Origin: JBPRGG01 sp051418075
Lineage (GTDB): Bacteria; Bacteroidota; Bacteroidia; Cytophagales; Cyclobacteriaceae
NCBI GenBank assembly: GCA_051418075.1
Contig: JBPRGG010000087.1
Location: 62,001 to 126,000 of the forward strand
Reading direction: 5' to 3'
Length of the DNA: 64,000 nucleotides
The position numbers were made by a program, and so were the translations under genes. The stretch's first letter is position 1. Every line of letters starts with the position of its first letter. The notes under the pieces are model-generated. The model had not been told where the DNA came from, made no database searches, and saw only the letters and a program-made list of their open reading frames with translations. Of this stretch, positions 27,658 through 36,013 are shown piece after piece.

Positions 27658-28578
27658 ATGAATCAATCAAGCCATATTAAAACTTTTGATTTTAAAAACA
27701 CCGGGAAATACCTGAAGAAGACCTTTAAATCATGGAATCAGCATGACCCATTTCGCTTAAGTGCAGTGGTAGCCTATTACACCCTGTTTTCATTACCTGC
27801 ACTGCTGATCATCATTATTAATGCTGCCGGGGCTATTTATGGCGAACAGGCTGTACAAGGAAAAATCACCGCTGAAATAGAAACTGTTTTGGGGTCAAAT
27901 ACAGCCCAACAGGTACAGACCATGCTTTCTAATGTCAGTGCCAATAAAAGTTCAGTTTGGGCTACTATCATCAGTATTGCCACTTTGATTTTTGGTGCTA
28001 CCGGAGCATTTTACCAGCTGCAAAAATCACTGGATGTGGTTTGGAATGTGAAGCAGGACCCTAATAGTGGTATTAAAAAAGTGCTTTTTGATAGGGCTAC
28101 CGGGTTTGGCTTGATCATTATCATTGCATTTTTGTTATTGATCACACTGATATTGACCACTGCCTTATCAGTTTTGAGTGACTGGATCCAGCAACAACTG
28201 CCCGATTTTATGATCTATGTATTTTACCTGGTAAATTTTCTGGTTTCACTGGCTATTATCACCTTATTGTTTGCACTGATCTTTAAGGTGCTGCCTGATG
28301 TAAAAGTCCCTTGGAAAGCCGTTTGGATGGGTGCTTTATTCACTGCGATATTATTTGTTGTGGCAAAGTTTTTATTGGGAATTTATTTTGGGATGGCTGA
28401 ACCAGGCTCTGTTTACGGTGCCGCCGGATCCATTGTACTGATATTATTATGGGTTTCCTATTCCTGTATGATCTTGTTTTTCGGAGCTGAATTTACAAAG
28501 ATCTACAGCCATGAAAATAATATAAATGTACCTGTGAGTCCTTATGCCGTAAAGGTAAAGGAGGAAATTGTTTCATAA
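27658..28578 (+). CDS. YihY/BrkB family inner-membrane protein
   Basis: This 306-residue integral membrane protein has five to six helices. The motif AVVAYYTLFSLPALLIIIINAAG near residues 37-59 (split: AVVAYYTLFSLPALL, then IIIINAAG) is the family signature. So are LIFGATGAFYQLQKSLDVVWNV (about 113-134, abbreviated) and the C-terminal GSIVLILLWVSYSCMILFFGAEF region. The family (formerly misannotated as RNase BN) has an unresolved role and is likely a transporter or lipid-linked protein. It ends before a bidirectional terminator. Confidence 0.9.
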   Translation: MNQSSHIKTFDFKNTGKYLKKTFKSWNQHDPFRLSAVVAYYTLFSLPALLIIIINAAGAIYGEQAVQGKITAEIETVLGSNTAQQVQTMLSNVSANKSSVWATIISIATLIFGATGAFYQLQKSLDVVWNVKQDPNSGIKKVLFDRATGFGLIIIIAFLLLITLILTTALSVLSDWIQQQLPDFMIYVFYLVNFLVSLAIITLLFALIFKVLPDVKVPWKAVWMGALFTAILFVVAKFLLGIYFGMAEPGSVYGAAGSIVLILLWVSYSCMILFFGAEFTKIYSHENNINVPVSPYAVKVKEEIVS

Positions 28579-28634
28579 TATATAATCATCCTTTTTTTCC
28601 CTGTCCAGTATTCCTTAAAGGAATGGATACTAAA

Positions 28635-28666
28635 AAACGGCCTGATATAAAACAATCAGGCCGTTT
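28635..28666. terminator. bidirectional terminator between YihY and MFS genes
   Basis: AAACGGCCTGAT (28635-28646) pairs perfectly with ATCAGGCCGTTT (28655-28666) across an 8-nt loop. The A-run on the left and the T-run on the right serve both convergent genes: YihY (plus strand) and MFS (minus strand). Confidence 0.9.
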
Positions 28667-28683
28667 ACTTCAGATAGAACTTA

Positions 28684-29901
28684 TTAAGCCTCAGCCAATT
28701 GATTTTCTTTCTTGCTCCTGGTACGCTGATAAATAAACAATCCGGTAAATGCCACGGCCAAAATAACTGTTACAATCACTACCATTCGTAAAGTAGCAGA
28801 TCCCGCTGCTAATTGATCTCCCAATTGTATCATACGCAAATCATAAATATATCCTAATACAGACTGGGCGATTGCTCCTCCCAGGAAACCAATTCCTCCC
28901 ATAATGGCTAATCCTAAAGCACCACTGGAGGGAATATTTTCAGAGACAAATCCCAACATGGTGGGCCAGAAATAAGTGATTCCAATGGCGAAAACCGCAG
29001 CAGCTCCAAAACTCCAATAGCCAGAAGAATAGCTAAGTAGATACAAGCCAATACCGGCAAAAACAGCCGAAAACAGCAATACTCCTGATGGAGAAAAACG
29101 ATGAACGATTGGTCCGGCAGCAGAACGTCCCAGGGCCATAATTCCTGATACCCAAACCAGTAATAAAATAGAGCTTAATCCTTCTTCAACCATGGCATTT
29201 TCCAGCAATGCCGGAATCCACTGATTGGCACCCAATTCAGTAAAGGCAGTCATCAGCATTAATACGGCCATAAAAATAAACAAGGGAGAAACACAGGCTT
29301 TCAGCATATCTTTATAAGAAAAGCCTTTGGATACTCTCTCAGTGGCGGGAAAATCCAGTTTTAAAAACAGGTAACCATAAATTAAAGTGGGAATTAACAT
29401 AACAGCCATATGGATCTTCCAACCAAAACCAATGGAATTTAAAAAGAATACCATTAATCCGCCTATTACAATTCCGCCGGGGAACCAGACATGAAATTGA
29501 TTTAATTTTTTAGTCTTTTCTTCTACATACATAGAAGTAATAAGAGGATTTGTAGCTGCCTCGACACTTCCGTTGGCAATTCCGATAAAAAGGGTTGAAA
29601 TAAACAGGCCCCAGAAACCGCCGGCAAAAATGGTAAGCAAAATACCCAATACATGACCAGCAAAAGCGATTACCAACACCCGTTTCATACCCATAATATC
29701 CACCAATGGTCCGAAAATTACCATGGCCACCGTAAAACCCCAAAAAGCTGTACCTACAATCCAGCCCACTTCCGTGGCAGAAAGGGCAAATTCGCCCTGC
29801 CAGGGTTCTATCATGCCAGCCCGGGTGGCAAATGTCAGGGCAGTTACTACCAGCGCCATACAGCTGGCATTAAATAACAATGACTTTTTAATATTCTCCA
29901 T
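28684..29901 (-). CDS. MFS transporter (FucP/sugar-type)
   Basis: This 405-residue permease has about 12 membrane helices. The loop between helices 2 and 3 reads GPLVDIMGMKRVL, the MFS signature position. An early helix carries the charged segment ATRAGMIEPWQGEF, and helix 5 contains NPLITSMYVEEKTKKLNQFHVWFPGG. Such features occur in fucose/glucose-galactose-type carriers of the FHS family, so uptake of a sugar is plausible but not proven. It is monocistronic, convergent with YihY. Confidence 0.85.
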   Translation of the reverse strand: MENIKKSLLFNASCMALVVTALTFATRAGMIEPWQGEFALSATEVGWIVGTAFWGFTVAMVIFGPLVDIMGMKRVLVIAFAGHVLGILLTIFAGGFWGLFISTLFIGIANGSVEAATNPLITSMYVEEKTKKLNQFHVWFPGGIVIGGLMVFFLNSIGFGWKIHMAVMLIPTLIYGYLFLKLDFPATERVSKGFSYKDMLKACVSPLFIFMAVLMLMTAFTELGANQWIPALLENAMVEEGLSSILLLVWVSGIMALGRSAAGPIVHRFSPSGVLLFSAVFAGIGLYLLSYSSGYWSFGAAAVFAIGITYFWPTMLGFVSENIPSSGALGLAIMGGIGFLGGAIAQSVLGYIYDLRMIQLGDQLAAGSATLRMVVIVTVILAVAFTGLFIYQRTRSKKENQLAEA

Positions 29902-30050
29902 AATTTTAGGTTTATGATTTTTTTATTAAAATAATAAAAATAAATAATATAGACCTAAAAGCCATTGAATTTTCTAATGATTGTATAAAAATTATGAAGA
30001 AATATTTATCGTAAAATTATATGATCTTCTGACTGGTATTTCCAGAGTTA

Positions 30051-32189
30051 TTACTCCAAAGCATTGCACATCATAATAATGGTTCGGCCTGGAACTAATA
30101 CCGGGCTGTCCGGTTCATATATTTCTTTTTTCTTCTCCACCATATCCTGGCTGGTATCCAATATTTTTTGCCATTTGTTGCCCCAATTTTTATCAGGAAG
30201 TTTAAACTCAAGGGACTCAAAATGGGCATTAAAAAGCAGATAAAAGGTATCATCCTTGATCTTTTCTCCATAATTCCCTTTGGAACGAATACCCATACCA
30301 TGCAGGATCACACCCAATGATTTGGCGTAAGTATTATCCCAATGCTCCTCCTCCATTTCCTGACCTTCCGGCAAAAACCAGGCAATATCTGTAACCTCTT
30401 TACCTTTGCCTTTAATAGGTTGTCCCTGAAACCACTTACGTCGATGGAAAGTAGGATGCATTTTTCTGAAATGGATCAATTCCCGGGTAAACCCCAGCAG
30501 GTTTTCATCCATCTGTTTCCAGTTCAACCACGAAATCTCATTATCCTGACAATAAGCATTGTTATTCCCTCTTTGGGTACGGCCAAATTCATCCCCGGCC
30601 ACCAGCATTGGTACTCCCTGTGACAAAAACAGAGTGGTTAAAAAGTTTCTTTTTTGTCGATCTCTTAGTGATTTTACTTCAGGATCGCTGGTCGGTCCTT
30701 CCACACCGCAGTTCCAGGAGCGATTATCACTTTCTCCATCCTGGTTGTTTTCCTGGTTGGCTTCATTGTGCTTTTCATTGTATGAAACCAAATCGTTTAA
30801 AGTAAATCCATCATGAGCGGTGATAAAATTGATGCTGGCAGTAGGATTGCGCCAATCATCCTGGTAAAGATCAGAGCTACCGGTGAATCTGTTGGCAAAT
30901 TCTCCCAGCATACTATCTGCCCCCCTCCAGTAATCCCGCATACAATCCCGGTACTTGCCATTCCATTCCGCCCATCCGGCTGGGAACTTCCCTACCTGAT
31001 AGCCCCCTTCACCTACATCCCATGGTTCTGCGATCAGTTTGCTTTGGGAGATAATTGGATCCTGATGAATAATATCAAAAAATGAACCCAGCCGGTCCAC
31101 TTCATGCAATTCCCTGGCCAGGGCAGAAGCCAGGTCAAAACGAAAGCCATCAACATGCATTTCTGTAATCCAGTAGCGCAGACTATCCATTATCATTCTC
31201 AGCACACTGGGTTGCATCATATTTAAAGTGTTACCAGTACCAGTATAGTCCATATAATAACGGGGATTATCCTGTACCAGCCGGTAATAATTAGCATTGT
31301 CATTTCCCCGGAAGGAAATGGTAGGGCCCATATGATTTCCTTCGGCGGTATGATTGTAAACTACATCCAGAATTACTTCAATGCCTTCCTTATGCAATTC
31401 CTTTACCATGTTCTTGAATTCACCCACCTGGTCACCTAATACACCCGAACTGGAATATCGAACATCCGGAGCAAAAAATCCAATGGTATTGTAACCCCAA
31501 TAATTGGTTAGATCTTTATCTACCAGATGACGATCTGACACAAAGTGATGTATTGGCATCAGTTCAATGGCTGTGACACCCAGCTTTTTCAGGTAGTCAA
31601 TGGTAACCGGATGAGATAAGGCAGCATAGGTTCCTCTTAATTCTTCCGGAATTTCAGGATGCATTTGGGTAAAGCCCTTAACATGTAACTCATAAATAAT
31701 TGACTGATAATAGGGAATATTGGGCAAACGATCACCTTCCCAGTCAAAATAAGAGTTTACCACCACAGATTTAGGTAAAAATGGTGCGCTATCCACTTCA
31801 TTAAAAGATAAATCTTCCTGTTCATGCCCGATCTGATAACCAAACATGGCATCACGCCATTCTATAGTACCAGCAATGGCCTTGGCATATGGGTCTATCA
31901 ATAATTTGTTAGGATTAAACCGCAAACCATTTTCAGGTTCAAATGGTCCATAAACTCTGTATCCATATAATTGTCCCGGCTTCACATCGGGCAAATAGGC
32001 ATGCCATTCCTGATGTGATCTCTCCTTTATTTCTATCACTTTAGAAGCTTTTCCATCCTCAAGATCGTCAAACAGGCAAAGCTCTACCCCGGTAGCATTT
32101 TCGGCAAACAAAGCAAAATTGGTTCCTCTGCCATCATAAGTTGCGCCCAAAGGGTAAGGTTTACCTGGCCATACTGCGTAATTTTCCAT
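30051..32189 (-). CDS. glgX: glycogen debranching enzyme GlgX-type (GH13)
   Basis: This 712-residue GH13 enzyme has a CBM48 domain at the N-terminus (about 1-140, PYPLGATYDGRGTNFALFAENA) and the catalytic TIM barrel. The catalytic residues are visible: nucleophile Asp352 in DGFRFDLA, acid/base Glu388 in IAEPWD, and Asp460 in TAHDGFTL. The family's NPRYYMDYTGTGNTLN and WNCGVEG motifs are present. It hydrolyses alpha-1,6 branches in limit-dextrin glycogen, releasing maltotetraose-type stubs. Length is normal. It stands alone; no other glycogen genes are visible. Confidence 0.95.
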   Translation of the reverse strand: MENYAVWPGKPYPLGATYDGRGTNFALFAENATGVELCLFDDLEDGKASKVIEIKERSHQEWHAYLPDVKPGQLYGYRVYGPFEPENGLRFNPNKLLIDPYAKAIAGTIEWRDAMFGYQIGHEQEDLSFNEVDSAPFLPKSVVVNSYFDWEGDRLPNIPYYQSIIYELHVKGFTQMHPEIPEELRGTYAALSHPVTIDYLKKLGVTAIELMPIHHFVSDRHLVDKDLTNYWGYNTIGFFAPDVRYSSSGVLGDQVGEFKNMVKELHKEGIEVILDVVYNHTAEGNHMGPTISFRGNDNANYYRLVQDNPRYYMDYTGTGNTLNMMQPSVLRMIMDSLRYWITEMHVDGFRFDLASALARELHEVDRLGSFFDIIHQDPIISQSKLIAEPWDVGEGGYQVGKFPAGWAEWNGKYRDCMRDYWRGADSMLGEFANRFTGSSDLYQDDWRNPTASINFITAHDGFTLNDLVSYNEKHNEANQENNQDGESDNRSWNCGVEGPTSDPEVKSLRDRQKRNFLTTLFLSQGVPMLVAGDEFGRTQRGNNNAYCQDNEISWLNWKQMDENLLGFTRELIHFRKMHPTFHRRKWFQGQPIKGKGKEVTDIAWFLPEGQEMEEEHWDNTYAKSLGVILHGMGIRSKGNYGEKIKDDTFYLLFNAHFESLEFKLPDKNWGNKWQKILDTSQDMVEKKKEIYEPDSPVLVPGRTIIMMCNALE

Positions 32190-32325
32190 TTTTGTTTAAG
32201 TTATTTGTTTTCTTTACCTAATATAAGGGCAATCCATTCCATTTTGTTAAGAATTCCTTTTAATTTAAAGCGGGAAATTAAATTTTTTCGGAATTTTTAA
32301 GAATGTAAGGTACCCAGGAAAAATT

Positions 32326-32358
32326 TTGTGTTTCAAATAATACAGATTTTTAATTTTG
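32326..32358 (+). promoter_or_regulatory. promoter of the hemerythrin gene
   Basis: TTG at 32326-32328 and TAATTTTG at 32351-32358 are separated by 22 bp. This matches the Bacteroidota sigma-factor pattern TTG-N17-23-TAnnTTTG. The start codon is at 32395, about 36 bp downstream. Confidence 0.65.
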
Positions 32359-32394
32359 GAAAATATTGTAATCATTTCACTAAAATTTTTTATC

Positions 32395-32790
32395 ATGAAC
32401 ATTGTAAACTGGAAAGATGAACTATACAGTGTCAAAGTATCTTCCATTGACCAGCAGCACAAAAAAATATTTGAAATTCTCAATCGCCTGTTCGACTCCA
32501 TGACCAAAGGAGAATCCAAAGATGTCTTGAGGGAGATTCTGAGCGAATTGGTGGATTATTCACAATATCATTTTAATTGTGAAGAAAACCATTTTTGTAA
32601 ATTGAAATTGTATAAAAAATCGGCTGAGCACAAGAACAAGCATCAGGAATTTATTGAAAAGGTACAGCAATTTCAAGCTGATTACCTGGCAGGTGAAAAA
32701 ATGCTGACCATGGATGTATTTTCCTACATTAAAGACTGGGTTAATTCCCACATCCGGGGCTGTGACAAACAATTTGCCGGTTTGGAATGA
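32395..32790 (+). CDS. bacteriohemerythrin
   Basis: This 131-residue protein starts at the ATG at 32395 (MNIVNWKDEL); an in-frame TTG at 32356 would add 13 hydrophobic residues that the family lacks. All seven di-iron ligands are in place: His22 (DQQHKKIF), His59 and Glu63 (YHFNCEENHF), His79 and His83 (HKNKHQEF), and His119 and Asp123 (SHIRGCDKQF). Hemerythrins bind oxygen reversibly at a non-heme di-iron site; roles include oxygen delivery, storage or sensing. It sits immediately before a divergent-looking but same-strand MFS gene with its own promoter. Confidence 0.93.
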   Translation: MNIVNWKDELYSVKVSSIDQQHKKIFEILNRLFDSMTKGESKDVLREILSELVDYSQYHFNCEENHFCKLKLYKKSAEHKNKHQEFIEKVQQFQADYLAGEKMLTMDVFSYIKDWVNSHIRGCDKQFAGLE

Positions 32791-32823
32791 ACCAGCCAAA
32801 GCAAAAAGACTTTCCGTAAAAGC

Positions 32824-32852
32824 TTGACCTGGGGCAAATTTGAGTAATTTTG
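32824..32852 (+). promoter_or_regulatory. promoter of the MFS gene
   Basis: TTG at 32824-32826 and TAATTTTG at 32845-32852 lie 18 bp apart, an excellent match to the Bacteroidota pattern. The ATG at 32871 is only 18 bp downstream, giving a very short leader. This placement also argues against the TTG start at 32850, which lies inside the -7 element. Confidence 0.75.
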
Positions 32853-32870
32853 CGCTTTATTTTATCCTTT

Positions 32871-34115
32871 ATGAAGCGCGTCATCCAGTTATATAAAAAT
32901 GCATACAGTGGACTTAGCCCGGCAGCCTGGATGCTGGCTTTGGTCATGTTTATCAACCGTAGCGGCTCCATGGTATTGCCTTTTCTCAGTGTTTATCTCA
33001 CCGAATCACTGCATTATGATCTGAAAAAAACCGGTTTAGTGATGAGCATTTTCGGCTTGGGGTCTATGGTTGGTGCATTTTTAGGGGGATGGCTCACTGA
33101 TAAGATCGGGCATTTCAGGGTTCAGATCTTCAGCCTGATTCTGGGTGGATTTACCTTCTTCCTGGTAGCTGACCTGTCAGAATTCTTTTGGCTGGCTCCG
33201 GGTATTTTTCTGCTCAGCCTGATCACAGAAACCTTTCGCCCGGCCAATGCGTCCTCTGTTTCTTATTATACAAAATCCGAAAACATTACCCGCGCCTTTT
33301 CCTTGAACCGGATGGCACTTAATCTCGGTTTTTCTATTGGTCCGGCTGTAGGGGGAATATTAGCGGCTATCTCATTTAAATGGCTGTTCATTGCTGATGG
33401 CATCACCTGTATATCAGCAGGCTTGTTGTTCTTCTTTTATTTCAAAAATAAAGAAGGCAGTAAGCCTCCAGCCAAAAAGGAAAAGCATCAGACAGAAAAA
33501 GTAAAATCTCCCTTTCAGGATGTACCTTTTGTCTTTTTCATCCTGCTTACCACCTGTTTTACCATTGTGTTTTTCCAATTGTTTACTACCCTTCCCCTGT
33601 ATTACCGGGATGTTTATCATTTGACCGAAACCAGGATCGGTGGATTATTAGGACTGAATGGCCTGATTGTCTTCTTATTGGAAATGATTGTGGTGTATAT
33701 ACTGGGTAAGAGGGTGGCTATCGGGAAGCTGATCGTGATGGGAGTAGCTCTGGTAGGTGTATCTTATATGCTGCTGAATCTCAGTCCGGGAACCTTTATC
33801 TTATATTTTTCCATGCTTATGATCAGTATCTCAGAGATCCTGGCCATGCCTTTTATGGCCACTATTACTGTGCAGCGATCCAATGATCAAAATCGGGGCG
33901 CTTATATGGGTATGTATACATTTGCCTATGCCACAGCTTTTGTGCTGGCTCCTTATCTGGGTACTACTGTAATTGACATTTTTGGTTATGCCACTTTATG
34001 GTGGGGTACCGGTCTGGTTGCCTCCCTCACTGCATTTGGCTTTTTCCTGGTCATGAAGCAGTTTAAGCCTGAGCCAGTCGGTCTGAATAAAGGATCTGGT
34101 AATAATACCGGTTGA
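32871..34115 (+). CDS. MFS transporter (drug/efflux type)
   Basis: This permease has about 414 residues, starting at the ATG at 32871 (MKRVIQLYKNA). Twelve membrane helices are evident. The MFS loop signature is GAFLGGWLTDKIGHF, and helix 4-5 shows FRPANASSVSYYTKSENITRAFSLNRM with GFSIGPAVGGIL, as in drug-efflux carriers. The substrate is unknown. Its last 53 bp overlap the end of an ABC membrane-subunit gene on the other strand, an unusually long convergent overlap. Confidence 0.88.
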   Translation: MKRVIQLYKNAYSGLSPAAWMLALVMFINRSGSMVLPFLSVYLTESLHYDLKKTGLVMSIFGLGSMVGAFLGGWLTDKIGHFRVQIFSLILGGFTFFLVADLSEFFWLAPGIFLLSLITETFRPANASSVSYYTKSENITRAFSLNRMALNLGFSIGPAVGGILAAISFKWLFIADGITCISAGLLFFFYFKNKEGSKPPAKKEKHQTEKVKSPFQDVPFVFFILLTTCFTIVFFQLFTTLPLYYRDVYHLTETRIGGLLGLNGLIVFLLEMIVVYILGKRVAIGKLIVMGVALVGVSYMLLNLSPGTFILYFSMLMISISEILAMPFMATITVQRSNDQNRGAYMGMYTFAYATAFVLAPYLGTTVIDIFGYATLWWGTGLVASLTAFGFFLVMKQFKPEPVGLNKGSGNNTG

Positions 34116-35172
34116 TAATCAGACAAATCAGGATCAGGAATAAGTTGATCACCAGCAATGGCATCTTAAACAATATCAAAATTGTAAGACCAACCAACAG
34201 GAAAAAACAGAACTGTAATAAATCATCCTGAGTCATCCCTCTCCAGAAAATCATCTGCAGGTAAAACCAGCAAAAAGAAGGACCAAACAGCAGGAGGTTT
34301 ACTAAGGTCAGAAGTCCCTCCGGAGCAGGATAATGATATACAACCAGTATTAATTCTGGAATTAAAAGGATAAAAATGCCGGCAACCTGGCTGGTCATAA
34401 TCCTTAATGGACTCAAGGGAAAACTTTTGAAATTTTCAAGCTGTACCTGGTAAAATTGGTAATAATGATAAATAATAATGACATTTCCTCCGTATCCTAT
34501 CAATAAGCCAATTCCCAACAACCGCCAGTCATAGTCCTCAGTGTGATAAAGCCAGAAAACACCAAGCAGGACCATTAAGCTAAATAATTTACTGAGCCAT
34601 AGAAGCATTGGTTTTCGTTGGATCAGGTGAAGGTTAAACCATTGATTCCAGGGCAACGTGATATGCTTTTGAAGTAACCGCTGAATTAGGCCAGTTCTGG
34701 TTTCTTTATAAGGTCGTTTGAGCAATGCCATATAAATCAAAGGCGGTAACAGTATGCTCATAAACTGAAAAGTAAGGATAATAAGTGCGGATGGCCAGGC
34801 ATATTCAATGTATGCTATTCCTATGATAAAACTGCCATAGGCTATAACAGGCAGATTCACCACAAATTGGGTAACCGCAAAAAAGAGGATCTGATTATTT
34901 AAAGGGAACAAGGCTGAATGATGGAAAATCCGGAAGTCAGGTTTTTTTAAGGTTCTGGTAATATATGAAACAGTCATTAACCCATACAATGACCATAGAA
35001 TAAGCATAAACCCTGTTATTTCAAGATTATTCACTGTCAAAACAGCAATCGTATAATGTTCTGTATTCCGAAGCAAACCAAAGGAAAAATAAATAACCAA
35101 TACAAAAAATCCGGTATATGCTGTGTAAAATGTCCCGGCCAGAGATCTCAAGTAGATAGTGATCAGTTTCAT
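34063..35172 (-). CDS. membrane subunit of a small ABC exporter (putative)
   Basis: This 369-residue hydrophobic protein has roughly eight to ten membrane helices and no signal peptide. I do not recognise a named family. It overlaps the upstream ATPase gene by 4 bp (ATGA), so the two form an exporter-like ABC pair. Its 3-prime end overlaps the MFS gene tail-to-tail by 53 bp. Aromatic-rich helix ends (YHYYQFYQVQLENF) and a loop with RPYKETRTGLIQRLLQKH are notable. It would form the membrane pathway; the substrate is not known. Confidence 0.75.
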   Translation of the reverse strand: MKLITIYLRSLAGTFYTAYTGFFVLVIYFSFGLLRNTEHYTIAVLTVNNLEITGFMLILWSLYGLMTVSYITRTLKKPDFRIFHHSALFPLNNQILFFAVTQFVVNLPVIAYGSFIIGIAYIEYAWPSALIILTFQFMSILLPPLIYMALLKRPYKETRTGLIQRLLQKHITLPWNQWFNLHLIQRKPMLLWLSKLFSLMVLLGVFWLYHTEDYDWRLLGIGLLIGYGGNVIIIYHYYQFYQVQLENFKSFPLSPLRIMTSQVAGIFILLIPELILVVYHYPAPEGLLTLVNLLLFGPSFCWFYLQMIFWRGMTQDDLLQFCFFLLVGLTILILFKMPLLVINLFLILICLIINRYYYQILYSDRLAQA

Positions 35173-35801
35173 ATCACTAAATTGATAGTAGCATTTTCAA
35201 TATGGTAAATATGGTTAAAATATAACTGGGCCGGAGGTTTTTCCACATGAGAAGAGATCAGAAAAGTAGTTTGGAATTGATCATGATACTGGCCAATCAG
35301 TTGCATTAATTGGTGAACAGTTTGATGATCAATGGTAGTAAATGGTTCATCCAGGACAACCAATTGAGGCTGCCCCAAAAAGGCCAGCAATAAACTGCTT
35401 TTTTTAAGCATTCCTGAAGAATAGGTATTGACCGGCTGGTGCATGAAATCTGCCCCATTAAACTGGTCTATTAAGCTGATTTGCTGCTGTTTGGTAGCTT
35501 TTTTAGCCTTGGCTGTAAAGGTAATCAGGTCTCTCAGGCTTAAAAAATCAGGATAATTCGGCTCGGCTTCACTAAAGCTGATACGTTGCCGGTAGGCCAC
35601 AGGATGCTTCTTTACACTCCATTGGTTCAGTTCAATGGATCCCTGGAACGGAATGATGCCACAAATCGATTTAAACAGGGTAGATTTACCTGAGCCGTTG
35701 ATACCTTTGAACCAATACATCCCCGGGGCCAGATCAAGGCTGGAAATAGATAGAATGGTTCTGTTAAAAAAAGATTTACTGAAATTTTGTATCCTGAGCA
35801 T
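35169..35801 (-). CDS. ABC transporter ATP-binding protein
   Basis: This 210-residue nucleotide-binding subunit has Walker A GINGSGKST at 33-41, a signature-type motif YSSGMLKKSSLLLA, Walker B LVVLDEP and a switch His in SSHVE. The signature is YSSGM in place of LSGGQ. A compact length of about 200 aa is typical of exporter-type ATPases in Bacteroidota. An exact -7 element, TAATTTTG, lies upstream on the minus strand at 35819-35826. It is translationally coupled to the downstream membrane subunit. Confidence 0.9.
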   Translation of the reverse strand: MLRIQNFSKSFFNRTILSISSLDLAPGMYWFKGINGSGKSTLFKSICGIIPFQGSIELNQWSVKKHPVAYRQRISFSEAEPNYPDFLSLRDLITFTAKAKKATKQQQISLIDQFNGADFMHQPVNTYSSGMLKKSSLLLAFLGQPQLVVLDEPFTTIDHQTVHQLMQLIGQYHDQFQTTFLISSHVEKPPAQLYFNHIYHIENATINLVI

Positions 35802-35818
35802 TTGATAATCAATTCAGG

Positions 35819-35826
35819 CAAAATTA
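35819..35826 (-). promoter_or_regulatory. -7 element (TAnnTTTG) of the ABC pair
   Basis: Read on the minus strand, TAATTTTG matches the Bacteroidota -7 consensus exactly and lies 17 bp before the ATPase start at 35801. No TTG was seen at 17-23 bp upstream, so only half of the promoter is supported. Confidence 0.5.
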
Positions 35827-35966
35827 ATCTATTATTTACTTGATGTATTTGGATTTACATAAGCTATTGACCGTTGAAAAAATTTATCGGAATTCATCTG
35901 GAATAAATTACGAATGGAAATAGAGGAAAGTATTAAGGTTTGGAAAAGGCCGGGTCAAAGTGAAAA

Positions 35967-35987
35967 GGGAGCCTTTATAAGACTCCC
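35967..35987 (-). terminator. terminator after susD
   Basis: On the minus strand, GGGAGTCTT pairs with AAGGCTCCC (one mismatch) across a 3-nt loop, followed by TTTT. It lies 26 bp past the SusD stop codon, so it would end the susCD transcript. Confidence 0.7.
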
Positions 35988-36013
35988 TCTTCATCTGAAA
36001 GCTAATTGTTCTT

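Noticed and set aside
27658..28578. YihY-type gene as a ribonuclease BN
   Set aside because: That name came from an early misannotation; the protein is an integral membrane protein with no nuclease motif.
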